Positions 45,032-55,999 of a stretch of 64,000 bases of DNA are shown in pieces. Within the stretch, counting starts at the first letter, position 1, and every line of letters begins with the position of its first letter. The stretch is from Rhizoctonia solani. Lineage: Eukaryota > Basidiomycota > Agaricomycetes > Cantharellales > Ceratobasidiaceae. The DNA lies in NCBI RefSeq assembly GCF_016906535.1, contig NC_057373.1, positions 3,038,001 to 3,102,000 on the forward strand, in the 5' to 3' direction. The notes under the pieces were generated by a model. The model was given only the letters and a program-made list of their open reading frames with translations, did no database searches and was not told where the DNA came from. Both the position numbers and the translations under genes were made by a program.

Positions 45032-47554
45032 ATGGGGACGCGCTCATGCTCGCTATTTCTTATCACTGTAGCTCTCACGGCTCTGGGAGTAACTCACGCG
45101 AAGGCAGGATTCGAAGGATTCGAAGGTCATTGGAAACGTTCATCGCCAGGTGGTCCTTCAACATTTGTGGTTCCCTTGGCGGTGGACAAGACAGGAATAT
45201 ATCATTCCGCCGTTCGTATGGTGAGTGTCTTGCATTATTCGGCTACATTTGATACAACATCGTGGACATTGGCTGGAACAACTCGTGGAAGTTAATTCCG
45301 TTTTCGAACACATTTGGTGGATTATCGCGGGTATTCAGGTTACCCCGAGGTATTTGACGCTCTCAGAAGCATCTGAGTATAGCCACCACACCCCATCTGT
45401 GATATGACTCGAGTCCCAAGCGCTTTAGTGATGCTAACCTAGCACGTTCCGTTCAGGGGTCCGACAACCAACAGTTCAACTTTTCATTATCGGGTTCGAC
45501 TGGTTACACCGTAGTCGCAGGGGATGCGTGTAATGCATGTGGAGATCAAAACCCTCTGTAAGTAGGAAGGTTTGACTTGAAATTAGTCGTCAACTTGAGT
45601 TTTGGTCTAGATATTCATCAAGTAACTCATCATCATTCCAATCGATGGACGAACGCATTGATGTTACAGTGGATGGTGTAAATCAAGTGTTTGGTAATAT
45701 GGTCAAGGAGAATTGTGGTTTGAAGCAAGCCAATGGCAATTGGTGGCAATACAAGAACCAGGTGCGTTCACAGAGGTTTGGTACTATTGTGCACCCAGCA
45801 TTAATCCTCTATAAAGACTGTCCTTGTTGCGGGAAGCGTGAATGATGGGACGCGCGACATATTCAACGCAGAAGTCAGTGGCGTTCTGGGGCTTGCTCCC
45901 ACTACCAAACTCCACACTTTCGGCGATACTGTCTTGGGCGCTTGGCTTCAACGAAATCTTGACGCAGAGAGTGTTTCTGTCGGGTTTGCTCTCAAACGAC
46001 CAGATATTCTCAATGCTACCGCGGGTGGAAATAACTCTACTCTAACAAATTCCACAACACCTGGTGCAGGGGAGATGCACATGCTTGCGCCCGATTCTTC
46101 CTCGTACTATGGGGAGCTTTCCACAGTTCCGATAGTATCATACGCTTCTTCAGGAGGATCAACGACCGGGAACGGTGGCGGACAACAAATGCAAGCCGCA
46201 GGCTGGGTGACAAACTTGGAGGAATGGACTTTTTCAAATCCTAACGGGGAGCGAGTGAACGGTGGAAAAGGCGCTCATGCAGCTGTCGACCCATGGTATA
46301 GCTCGATTATCATGCCTAGAAAGGAAAGCGAGAGTATATGTGAGTGTAATACTAGCCTGGTAGTTATAGCTTAACAATAAACTCGACCCGTAGTTTCCAA
46401 AATTCCGGGATCACGGCTCATGTCAACCCCTAACGATCCACAGCAGTCATGGCATATCCCTTGCAGCACACACATTAACCTAACAATATCTATCGCTGGG
46501 ATAGACTTTATTATCGATCCCCAGGATTTGATTTCACAAGCTCAGGACTTGGCCGCTGGAAACAACGTCGAAAAGAGGCAGGGCGCAATGTGTGAATGTG
46601 CAGTTCAAGGTTGGACGGATCCAAGTGTCCCTGGATATATGCTCGGTAACTCTTTTATGCGGAACGCTTACATGTGAGTCAACCAAAGCTGCATCTTAAT
46701 GACTTGGTCCCGACAACCTTTACAGTGTGTATAACGTTGCTCAGCCGAATGGCTCCCAGCAGAACAGCATCGGTTTCGGTAGACGCTTTCCTTTCCAACA
46801 CCCCTCCAGAGAGCAATCTCAGCGTGCTCGGACTATTGGCATTGTTGTCGGAAGTATAGCTGGTGTTATTATTATCCTTGGTGGAGGGGCGCTCGCATGG
46901 TTGTGGAGGCGCAGTCAACAAAAGTCACACCGTGCGCCGAGTGAAGAATTCATGAGTGGCAATCCTGAGCGATTCAACTATGGTGGCTTCCGGACAGCCA
47001 GCAGCGGATTCTTGGGAAGAGGTGTGCCGATTACGCCGGGGGTCATTTTCAACGCACGCCGCGGTTCAGACCCAGAAGCACATCCCTTGATGCAGACACC
47101 TCCTACAACATCCTCTCCGCCTCGTGATGGCGTACCACCCAAGACATTTGCACAACAACAAGGTCCCGTAACGGTACATGTCGAAGATGCGGATCGAGCC
47201 CAAGGCCTTGACATGCCCGCTCACCAAGTATACCTCGACCGCCTTGCCCAGCGCGCGCAGTTTCGTTGGTCTGGTTCGGGATTCGAACAGGGCTATGCAC
47301 GGGTCAATGACCAAGAGATGGATGTGCATGCGTTTGGTGATCATGCAAGGGTGTACTCCGATGAATCAGAACAAAATCCCAATTCTCAGCAACGATACGA
47401 CCCACCCCCGGGGCCCGCTACGTCATCTAGTTGGAATCATCCCTATCACCCGCCGGCATCATCAGCAGGCAACCGTGTGTCTATGGCAGTTGAGCCATTA
47501 GCAAAACCAGCCGAGGTGGTGCTCAAAGAAGAGCCGAACCAGAATAAAGAGTGA
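45032..47554 (+). CDS. Membrane-anchored pepsin-like protein, probably inactive
   Basis: An A1-family (pepsin-like) fold protein. The ATG at 45032 begins MGTRSCSLFLITVALTALGV, a signal peptide. In the first lobe the catalytic DTGS is replaced: FNFSLSGSTGYTVVAGDAC occupies the place of the usual L-D-T-G-S-S-D-L-W-V, so the first Asp is absent. The second lobe keeps an Asp (AHAAVDPWYSSIIMP) but not the DTG. Other features are intact: EVSGVLGLAP (the usual G-I-L-G-L region), Cys pairs, several N-glycosylation sequons and LGNSFMRNAYIVYN near the end of the fold. Then comes a membrane helix (IGIVVGSIAGVIIILGGGAL) and a Pro/Ser-rich cytoplasmic tail of more than 200 residues. I infer a non-proteolytic binding or sensing role. 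Exons are small at the 5' end; stop is at 47552-47554. Confidence 0.82.
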
Positions 47555-47851
47555 ATGTAGAGGACCACAGCTCTGGATGTTTCGACTTGGGGTATAGTTG
47601 GCTGAATGATTTTGGATTAAATGGACAATTTTAATGCTGGTGTGAGACTCAGCTTGCGAGCAATGTATACGTAGTTCAACAAATCAAATGTTTATAACTG
47701 GCAAGCGTGTAGAACACCTCCAATCAGTACTACCTCTTCGCTTCAATTCTGAGTAAAATATCGAAATGAATAAAACAGCGCACAGCCCATCTAGAATTAG
47801 TTACACCGACTACTTTTTACTTATTTTAACGCCTCTGCATGACATTGATGT

Positions 47852-49009
47852 TTACTGATATGATGCCTCCCAGGTCCTTTTCACCTCTTCCCAATATCTC
47901 TTCCCATCTTTCCTTGCATGTGATACATGCATACTGCCCTCGAATTTTGCAAGTCTCACTAACTCAGCCCCGGCATTCCCTCCAATAAGTTCTCTTGCTT
48001 TCTTCGCATGCCCTTCTACGCTTTCACTTGGTATGATATCGTCAACATCTGAATATATGTATGTTCGTGGTACGTGCTGAGGTAGTAACCTTGGTTCGTT
48101 GAGTTCCCGGTGCAATCGGGTGAAGGCATCCTCTTGACCCAGAAGGTGACCGATGGTATTCCTCCAGACGGTTCCGATGACGTAGATCGCACCAAAAGCA
48201 ACTTTGGCAAGCGACCGAAAGATCGGAGACCTAATTGGTGCAGTAAATGCCAAGATCGTGATACGGAGATCAAGTATGCCGGGCAAAGAGTCGTATATAA
48301 AAGCCTGGGCAGGCAAGGCAGATGTCGTCGCATCCGGCGGAAGCGACTTGGCGATGATCCGTGCTAACGACGTTTGTGCGAGTGCCCCGCCTAGCAAACA
48401 AATAGCATCAATTCATTCTTGTCAATCGAACCTAGTACTCACCATTCGAGAAGGTATGGACCAACAAACCCGATTTTTCTGCCGCTGTATGCTCGTTGAT
48501 TCCTGCATCTCTTAGGAGTTTGATTGCAGGAAATACCGACGCTCTCTGGATATTGCAGATTAGTGCTCGAGTAGCAGTTCCCCAAGCAGATTCGTCTCAT
48601 ACATTTGCGGCCTCTCCCTTCCAGAAGAAGCTCTGATGTGCGCGAACGAGGATTTGAGTGGCGCCAGGATATATCTTATTGTACTGTTCGGTGTATTTAT
48701 ACAGATGCGGCAACTGGGCATCCACTGTTGGTTACGGAGATAAATGAATTAATTTCACCGTGAGGGAATTGGCACGTACTCCACCCAAATACAAGTATCA
48801 CCCTTGGTGATTAAAGCGGCAACAAAAGTGAGGCCCGGTAGATTTCGTGTCCTTGAAATAACTCACGGGGGTGCTTTAGCCTGCCCTCGACCAGCATCGT
48901 CTCCTTTCGATGCATCATTCGGGTACGATACATAGACGTCAGACTCGTCTATCCTTTTAAACACACGATTCTCGGTGGCCTTTGGTATTGAGCTTGGTGT
49001 AGTTGACAT
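47852..49009 (-). CDS. TMEM53/DUF829 alpha/beta-hydrolase-like protein
   Basis: A DUF829 family member (alpha/beta-hydrolase fold; TMEM53 in animals sits in the nuclear envelope). The start used is the ATG at 49009 (MSTTPSSIPKATENRVFKRI). Joined exons show VDAQLPHLYKYTEQYNKIYP, a nucleophile-elbow region around VHTFSNGGALAQTSLARII, FIYDSLPG, PRTYIYSDVDDIIPSESVEG (the Asp of the triad) and HVSHARKDGKRYWEEVKRTW with the His. An in-frame ATG at 49171 would add about 54 residues rich in Arg, Ser and Leu, which could be a mitochondrial or membrane-targeting leader. Which start is used cannot be decided here. Stop TAA is at 47852-47854. Confidence 0.8.
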
Positions 49010-49336
49010 GTCTTTCTTTGGAACTGATTGGCCTGTAATGCGCACAAAGGTGGGGGGACGAAGACGGGAACCAGCAACACAAGAAGCAAAATTCCTATGC
49101 CTGCTGCTGCTTTTACTATAAATCTCAAGTCCGAATAAAGTGCGGCAGCGCAGAGTGATCAAGGTGTGCATCCGCGAGAGACACTCCAAGCTGGGATTGT
49201 TTCAAAATCATTAAACCCAAGATAGGCTCAAATTAGTCACGTGAATAAGCCTCGATCATCCAGATTTAAGATAAGTTAAGGTACCATAAGAGAAGAGACC
49301 TTTCTCAACCCCGGGGTAGAAACTCTTATTGTCTCT

Positions 49337-49340
<4 letters not shown>

Positions 49341-49387
<47 letters not shown>
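49341..49387. repeat. CT dinucleotide microsatellite
   Basis: An uninterrupted run of CT over 47 nt (23.5 units), flanked by further TC-rich sequence. Likely length-polymorphic between strains. It lies upstream of the DUF829 gene. Confidence 0.97.
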
Positions 49388-49389
<2 letters not shown>

Positions 49390-50205
49390 GCTCTTGTTTT
49401 GGCTCCTTTTGATAACTTTCGTGCTTTTATTTTACTCTTCAACTCTTTGAATAGGAGTCACCTTCGTCATGGTAGTTGGCGGGCTTCCCAATTCGAACCT
49501 GGTTGCCGAGAGGAACCCCTAATGTTTACGATCCTTATGTCAAAGAATGCTCGAGTCAGAAACTCATGATATACGGGTAACATAATCAATCGATTCGGCT
49601 GCATTCTCCGAGCACTCCTCAAGTATCGGCCCTTTGCAATTGTGCAAGTGGGGGTGTCCGACTAAATAGTACGATTAATCGAGTCGCCGAGTCTTCAAGT
49701 CCTCGAGGAAAAAGCTCCGTCAGTTCTCTACGACCTCGAGCGTGATTGGCGCAACACTTACATGCATCTCGCCTGGTAACACTGTGATTGATCAAAAAGC
49801 TATGACAACCGTTCCCAACGCTGGTCCGAGCTTGTAGGGTATCACCATAGGTGGGAGTTAAGATCCAGGGCGCCCTAGTACCCTCCTTCTGCCAAGAATT
49901 CCGTTTTGTACTGGCACAGAACGAGTCAAAGGCGATGAGCGAGTGGTCACTTTAGGTTAGTTTCAGCCAGGCTCGGATTCGAATAGTACACTTGTATGTT
50001 AGTACCTGTAGTACCACAACCTGTGAAACAGTCGCTGTAGGTATAATTGATAATCTCCAAGATGTAATACCAGGCACCCTCGGCCAAATCTCAATAAAAC
50101 TTGGAGTATATTCGGATTGACAACAAATGCGATATGGGGCCAAGTGACACGTTCGGAAACGATATAACCCGGGGACGAAATTCAGCAAACTAACCACCAA
50201 TCTGT

Positions 50206-50530
50206 TATAAACAATGCGTTGTCGAGGGAGAATAATTCTGGAAGTATATAGGGAACGAGCTCAGTTGGTGGATGTGGTGGTGACCAGAATTCGCGTGGCT
50301 GATCATGGTATGGGCTATACGCGTACCTGTTGTCATATCACCCACATTGCTTGGATATATATATCGCTGATCTTTATTAAGCCCAACTACCTTGTCCCAT
50401 ATCGTGCCTATTTTTTCTAATGGAAACTCATCTGGGAATGTAGTCAACCCTACTCGGCACAACATCCCATCTTTCGTTGCTGAGTCCCATACGGACATCA
50501 ATATAATTTGCGTATCCAAAAGTCTCAAGT
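50206..50530 (-). pseudogene. Coding-like fragment, family unknown
   Basis: The minus strand reads MSVWDSATKDGMLCRVGLTT, then FPDEFPLEKIGTIWDKVVGL and YIYPSNVGDMTT. A plausible GT-AG intron (donor gtacgcg, acceptor ttccag) then joins ELFSLDNALFITDWW, after which a stop follows. It has the composition of real protein, but neither start nor end is convincing. It may be a gene fragment or an incompletely resolved gene. No domain is recognised. Confidence 0.35.
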
Positions 50531-50933
50531 CAGAGTTTTATTTGAAATACCAAGGGCTCTATAGCTAGTTCATATCAAAGGCGCTCATAGTTGAGTGTGA
50601 CCGACCAATTACCCTTTTCAGGTGTTCATGATACCAAATATAGGAATATGTGCGTTATGCTGCTCGACTTGGAGGAGTGTACCGGTTTATCTGCGCCTAT
50701 TTCAAGAATTCTGGATACACTGGCATGTCATCGAATGTAATATAGGTACATTCAAATCATATCTTTTGAGAATCTAATAGTACTCAGGACTGTACCGTTC
50801 AATGTCGATCACCTATGGTACAGCATTAAAGTGTCTGGGACTGTATTCTACATCGCCACCGCACTCAATGACGACGCCACACGTAAGACAATGACGTACC
50901 GAATATCTGTAGCCAACATCGATCGCCATGCAT

Positions 50934-51099
50934 ATGAACAAGAAGAAAAAAAACGAAATCACGACTTGGCAAGCTGTTGCTCTTGGGACTCAAGAAGGGA
51001 GGGGTACGTAACCCACAACCACCCTCCAGCCCCAGAACAACCCCCATTACTAATAACAACGTTTCAGGCGGCAGCAAAGCGAGCGCGTATGAAGGCTGA
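50934..51099 (+). CDS. Possible tiny two-exon gene
   Basis: ATG at 50934 starts a 70-nt exon with a run of Lys followed by NEITTWQAVALGTQEGR. A good donor (gtacgt at 51004) and acceptor (tttcag at 51067) join a second exon (51068-51099) ending SAYEG and TGA. The product would have 33 residues. Support is only the clean splice and the protein-like second half, so it may be chance. Confidence 0.2.
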
Positions 51100-52605
51100 A
51101 AAAAGTCCGGCTGGGGGGGAAGCACTTGATATATTACATTGATTTCGCAAGGCGATGTGGGAATTATACCCAGGTGCTTGATTCATTTCGGTTATACCCC
51201 CCTCTCCCACCTCATTCTTTACGCCCTTGGCTGAAGATCTTTCATACGTACATGTCAAAGCAGATGACTGTAAGAGGAGCGCTGGGGGCCCAGGCTTTGA
51301 GCTTAATATTCTGAATCGGGAGCGCCGAGCCTCGGGACTTGCTGCGGGCGGCCCTCCACTACCATCCGATTACAAAACCAGGGCTCCACATACACACTTT
51401 GGGAGATTTCGGACACGAGACCAACAATAGTTGTCAGGAGCGCTGGCGATCGAGCTCGAGCGACAGTTGGCCTGCTTCGTCTTCCTGTTCTTCTTCAGGT
51501 TCGGGGTTCCTCTTGGCGTCCTCGAGGTTTTTAGAACTTTATTTCCTCGGCTTGTGAGCGTAGACCGTTGTATGTAGTGTATATGCTGTAGTTGTGAGTA
51601 CCGGGCCAAGTGCCTTTTTTGGTCTTGGGCAGGGGGGGGGGTCGAAGCTAAATGATTGTAGGTTGGGATTTATGCCCTAAAGATTGTGCCTGGTATTACT
51701 ACCAGAGTACACTTCTCCGGGGGTGCAGCCATACTTTATCATACCGAGCGCATAGGGCTCTCATTCCTCACAAAGTTCACCCCATACCATCGTTTCGTCG
51801 ACATCAGCCCTGGCCTCTAACCAAGCTTGGCCATCAGAGGAGAGGGATCGCATGCATCACGAGGTTTTAAGCTTGCTGAAATGTGTTAGAGTTCCCATAT
51901 TTACCCGGTTTGGGAGTTGACTTGGCCCACTGGTTTGTAATTGGCCGGCAGCCGATCTCTAGGACCCCGCGAGCCGTTGCAATTGTTCGTCATGGGTCCT
52001 AATTTGTCGGTGCTGGAAAGGTCTAGCCGCGGTTAGGATGATCGAATGTTCTGTTACGAAGCCAAGCTCGAGTACGAGGCGGTGAGGAGCAGGGGTGCGG
52101 GACTGCGGCCAAGCGCAATGCGGAGGTGGGGGTGGGGGTGGAGGTTCAGGTTGAAGGAGGAGGGGACAGAGCGTGTAAGCAACACGGTCCAATTTACTGT
52201 ATAGTAACGCACTGCCGTACGATGTACGTGAGCGCATTTAGTTGCATGGATTGTAATCGATTAGCAATGGGGTATCGTAAGAGGGAAGTGTTGTTGCCTG
52301 AGCGACGGATGTGGGCGCTTAGGGTAGCTCTTTCCCCGTTCGTTTCGCTGCGATTGCTCTCTCGGAGACAAGCAGCTGGCCTCACACTCCCTTGCTCTTT
52401 TTTTTCTATTTCTCTCCGACTCGCTTTGGTTGTGTGCGCCTCTGGTGCGGTGCAGTGTGACGCAAATTGCCGACGACTCTTGAGGAGTTTGGGCTTGGCT
52501 TTCCACGGCATTGCCTCACTCGGATTTTCGAAGGGCCATATTATACATATATACATCGCGGGGTGATCGGACTCGTTTGTTCTCTCTTTCTCTCTCTCTA
52601 CTATC

Positions 52606-55600
52606 ATGTGGTACGGGATACAGTCACTATACGTCCTGTTGGTGTTGGCGGGTGCGGTATCTGGTAAGTGTTGCGGCTAGGCGGAAATGAAGAGGAAGCT
52701 GAGAGTGAGACAGGATCGAGTGCACCTCCTCGACCGCTGAAACGACTTGCGCATCCCTCGACACTTGCTCTTGAGATTCTTCCGCGCACACCAGTCGCCC
52801 ACGGAACACTCTTCACTCGCTCGCTCGAATCCCCTACATTGCGACATACAGACTCATTGCGATTGACGCTCGCCGCCTTTGGCCGCAAACACCGCCTCCA
52901 TCTCCGACCCAATCACCATCTGATCCACCCTGCTGCCCGAGTCAACTACTATGCATCTGATGGCTCTATCTCTCGCACCGAGCCACTACTGAGGTCTTCT
53001 GTGTTGGTCTATGAGGGAGAGGTCATCGACGAAGCGTACTCGGCACATCGACTTCGGGAAGACGCTGCCGGCGGAGTGTCACGGCCATGGGATGAGCCCC
53101 CGGTGGGTGAACTGGGATGGGCTAGGATCATGGTCCACTCGCAGGGAAACCCCGAACAGGGCATTGCTCCCGTCTACGAAGGCGCTTTCTCCGTCCTCGG
53201 CGAGACATACCACATCCTCACCCGCGACAACTACATCCGCACCCGCGGGCCCCTCGACTTGCACCCCGACCGCCTCGCTGCCGTAAACGAGCTCGACGGA
53301 GGCTTGGTCATCTTTCGAGACTCCGATGTCGAACGGCCCCCCCTTACGGAATCTTCAACGTGTTCCCATGACGGGCTTGGCTTCAACACCGAGGACGATC
53401 ATCCCGTTCTCCAGACGGGCAAGCAGCTCCCTCCCTCCCTCGACCACACTTCCCCATGGTATGATCCCTTTGGCTTCCTCGAGCCTGTCCCAAAGATGGG
53501 TATGCTCTCCAAGCGAGACGACGTCGCGGGGTCCAATTCCACGTCAAAGTAGGCTCTTGTCCTTTGTTCTAGACTCAGGCACCGTTCATTGACTCATTCA
53601 ATTAGTTTTGTCGACCAGATCGGCAATACTGCTGGGTGCTCCAAGACCCAAAAGCTCGTCTACATGGGTGTCGCTGCCGATTGCGAATATACAACCCAGG
53701 CCGGAGGTTCTCAAGCTGCTACCACTCGCATCCTGAACAATTGGAATACTGCCAGTTCCCTCTACAAGGTTTGTCTCGTCACCATGTGTCTCCCCCGATG
53801 ATACTAATTCGGGATATCAATAAACAGACTACATTTAATATGTCGCTCGGCATAGTCGAACTCGCCATCCAAGATTCCACCTGCCCGACCGGCTCGGCCA
53901 ACCCAGCATGGAACGTCCAATGCACGAGCAGCGTAACCCTCAACGACCGCCTGTCTCTCTTCTCAGCCTGGCGTGGTGAGCGCGGCGGCGCTTCCGGTTC
54001 CGGCGCAGGCAACTCGGCCGGGCTGTGGCATCTCATGTCCGGCTGCCCGACCGGTACCGAAGTCGGCGTCGCGTGGTTGGGCCAGGTGTGCAATACGCGG
54101 TCGAGCGGTAGCCAGGGGAACGTCGTGAGTGGGACGGCTGTGAGTACTGCCGGGCGCACCGAGTGGCAGGTTGTTGCGCATGAGATTGGGCATAATTTTG
54201 GTGCGATTCATGATGTGAGTTGGGGTTTTTTTTTGGCGGGGCATTGGCTAATGTGAGGGGTGGGTGGATAGTGTACTACTGGATGCACCGGGACTTCTGC
54301 TTGTTGTCCTCGTTCGAGCACTACATGCGACTCGGGCTCGCAGTTTATCATGAGCCCCGTGTCAAGTTCGGGAGAGGTAGCATTCAGCCCCTGTTCCATT
54401 GGAAACATTTGTGAGTCTTCAATGTCTGCAATCACAAAGCGTCCGACGCTAGACGCATATTCGCAGGCTCGGTTCTCGCTGGTTCGGTCGACTCGTCGTG
54501 TCTCCAAGAGGCGGACACAGCTGCCCAGACCATCTCTCTCCAGATGTGCGGAAACGGAATCGTCGAAGCAGGCGAAGGTCAGTCTCTCATTCCACACACG
54601 CACTACATTTCTCCTAAACACACCACTATCCACCGCACACAGACTGTGACCCAGGCGTAGGCACAAACTCGACCTGCTGCGACAGCACGACCTGCAAATT
54701 CCGGCCCAGCGCCGTGTGCGACCCCAGCTCGAGCTCGTGCTGCACCGACTCTTGCCAATTCGCGCCCTCGACCCAGGTGTGCCGCCCGTCCCGGGACGCG
54801 ACGTGCGACAAGGCCGAGATGTGCTCGGGCTCGTCGGCGAGCTGTCCGTCGGACCAGGTCACCGAGAACGGAACTTCGTGCGGGAGCGGGAGTTTGGCGT
54901 GTGCGAATGGGATATGCACGTCTCCTGACTGTGAGTTGTTTTCTGACCTTTGATTTTGTGTGTGTGTGAGGAGACTGATGGTTGTGTAGTGCAATGTCAG
55001 ACTGCGGGCGTGTCGTTGAACTTGACTCGGGCGTGTCCTTCTAGGAACGATAGGAGTTGCCAAGTCTCGTGTCAGGATCCGCGAGCATTTAACCAGTGTG
55101 TGGTCCTCCAGACCAACTTGGTCGATGGGTCTCCATGCGGTACGTCCCCCCTCCCCATTCACATTCATCAAATCTAAATAATTCATTTGGATCGGGTGCA
55201 GGATACGGCGGAACATGCAACAACGGAAGCTGCCAATCCGGCTCGGCGCTCGACACGGCCAAAGCATGGTACACGTCCAACCTCCAAATCTCGATCCCCG
55301 TCACTGTCGTCGTCGGCATCATCGTCTTGCTCATTCTCTGGGGATGCTTGCGGTGCGTGGCAAGTTGCTGTGGGTGCCGGAGGGACAAGACCAAGCAGCG
55401 GATAAGCAGCTGGGTCCCTCCTGCGACTGGGAATCCCGCTGGGTGGAATTCGGGTGCTGGGTGGAACAGAGGGGCTGCTGGGTAGGTTTCCTTTAATGTG
55501 TTTATACAAGTTCGATTGTACTGATTGGGGGTTTTTTTTTTGCGATTATTGTAGCGGCCCACAAGCACCACCTTCAACGCACCAGCCGAATCAACGGCCG

Positions 55601-55690
55601 AGTTCAGGAGACGGCCACGCACGGTTGACCAGGGCCCGATCAAACTGGGTCGACGATCAGATGTACAATGGTCCAAACTATCGTAGCTAA
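52606..55690 (+). CDS. ADAM-family metalloprotease (M12B, disintegrin-like, membrane-anchored)
   Basis: A fungal ADAM-type zinc protease. Exon 1 (from the ATG at 52606) encodes the signal peptide, GIQSLYVLLVLAGAVSG. A prodomain of roughly 290 residues follows, with an N-terminal start APPRPLKRLAHPS. The reprolysin domain begins at FVDQIGNTAGCSKTQKLVYM, and the active site is HEIGHNFGAIHD with all three His ligands. The Met-turn side follows in FIMSPVSSSG. Next come MCGNGIVEAGE and a Cys-rich disintegrin-like region (CCDSTTCKFRPSAVCDP and on), then further Cys-rich sequence. A membrane helix (ISIPVTVVVGIIVLLILWGC) and a short basic, Gly/Pro-rich cytoplasmic tail close the protein at the TAA 55688-55690. 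Substrates are unknown. All domains appear intact. Confidence 0.92.
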
Positions 55691-55999
55691 GAAGAAGAAT
55701 ATGAGCTGTATAAATGTTATCCATCTCTCGGACTCGCATGCTATGGAAAAATCTTTATTGAACACTTTTTTTTTCTTTGTTCTGCGCACAATCGTTTGTT
55801 TATGTGTCTTCACATGCAATTCGTTACTCGTTTCCATCCGCCCTTCCTGCCTCACGCCGTTACCCACACTTTTTTTCCCCTTTCCTTTTTGGATTTTATG
55901 TGTATAAGTAGATTGCGCCCGATAATGGGAACTGCGAGCATGGTTACAGTAATTCAATTATTGTCTTACAGTATATTACAGCGGATTGGAGGGACCTGC
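55691..55999. other. Gap between convergent ADAM and sulfurtransferase genes
   Basis: About 310 bp of 3' UTR sequence with T-rich runs. No coding or RNA gene is recognised. Confidence 0.5.

Larger units (their letters stand above)
49172..52605. other. Gene-poor 3.4-kb region
   Basis: Contains the CT microsatellite (49341-49387), a coding-like minus-strand fragment (50206-50530) and a possible tiny two-exon plus-strand gene (50934-51099), all listed separately. From about 51950 on, G-rich and then pyrimidine-rich sequence leads into the ADAM gene; the last 30 bp before its ATG are almost pure TC. Other frames show no motif. Confidence 0.5.

Noticed and set aside
49341..49387. CRISPR-like array
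   Set aside because: It is a plain dinucleotide run without spacers, and the genome is eukaryotic.
52194..52607. 137-codon minus-strand frame upstream of the ADAM gene
   Set aside because: Composition follows the pyrimidine-rich promoter of the opposite strand; no domain or splice evidence.
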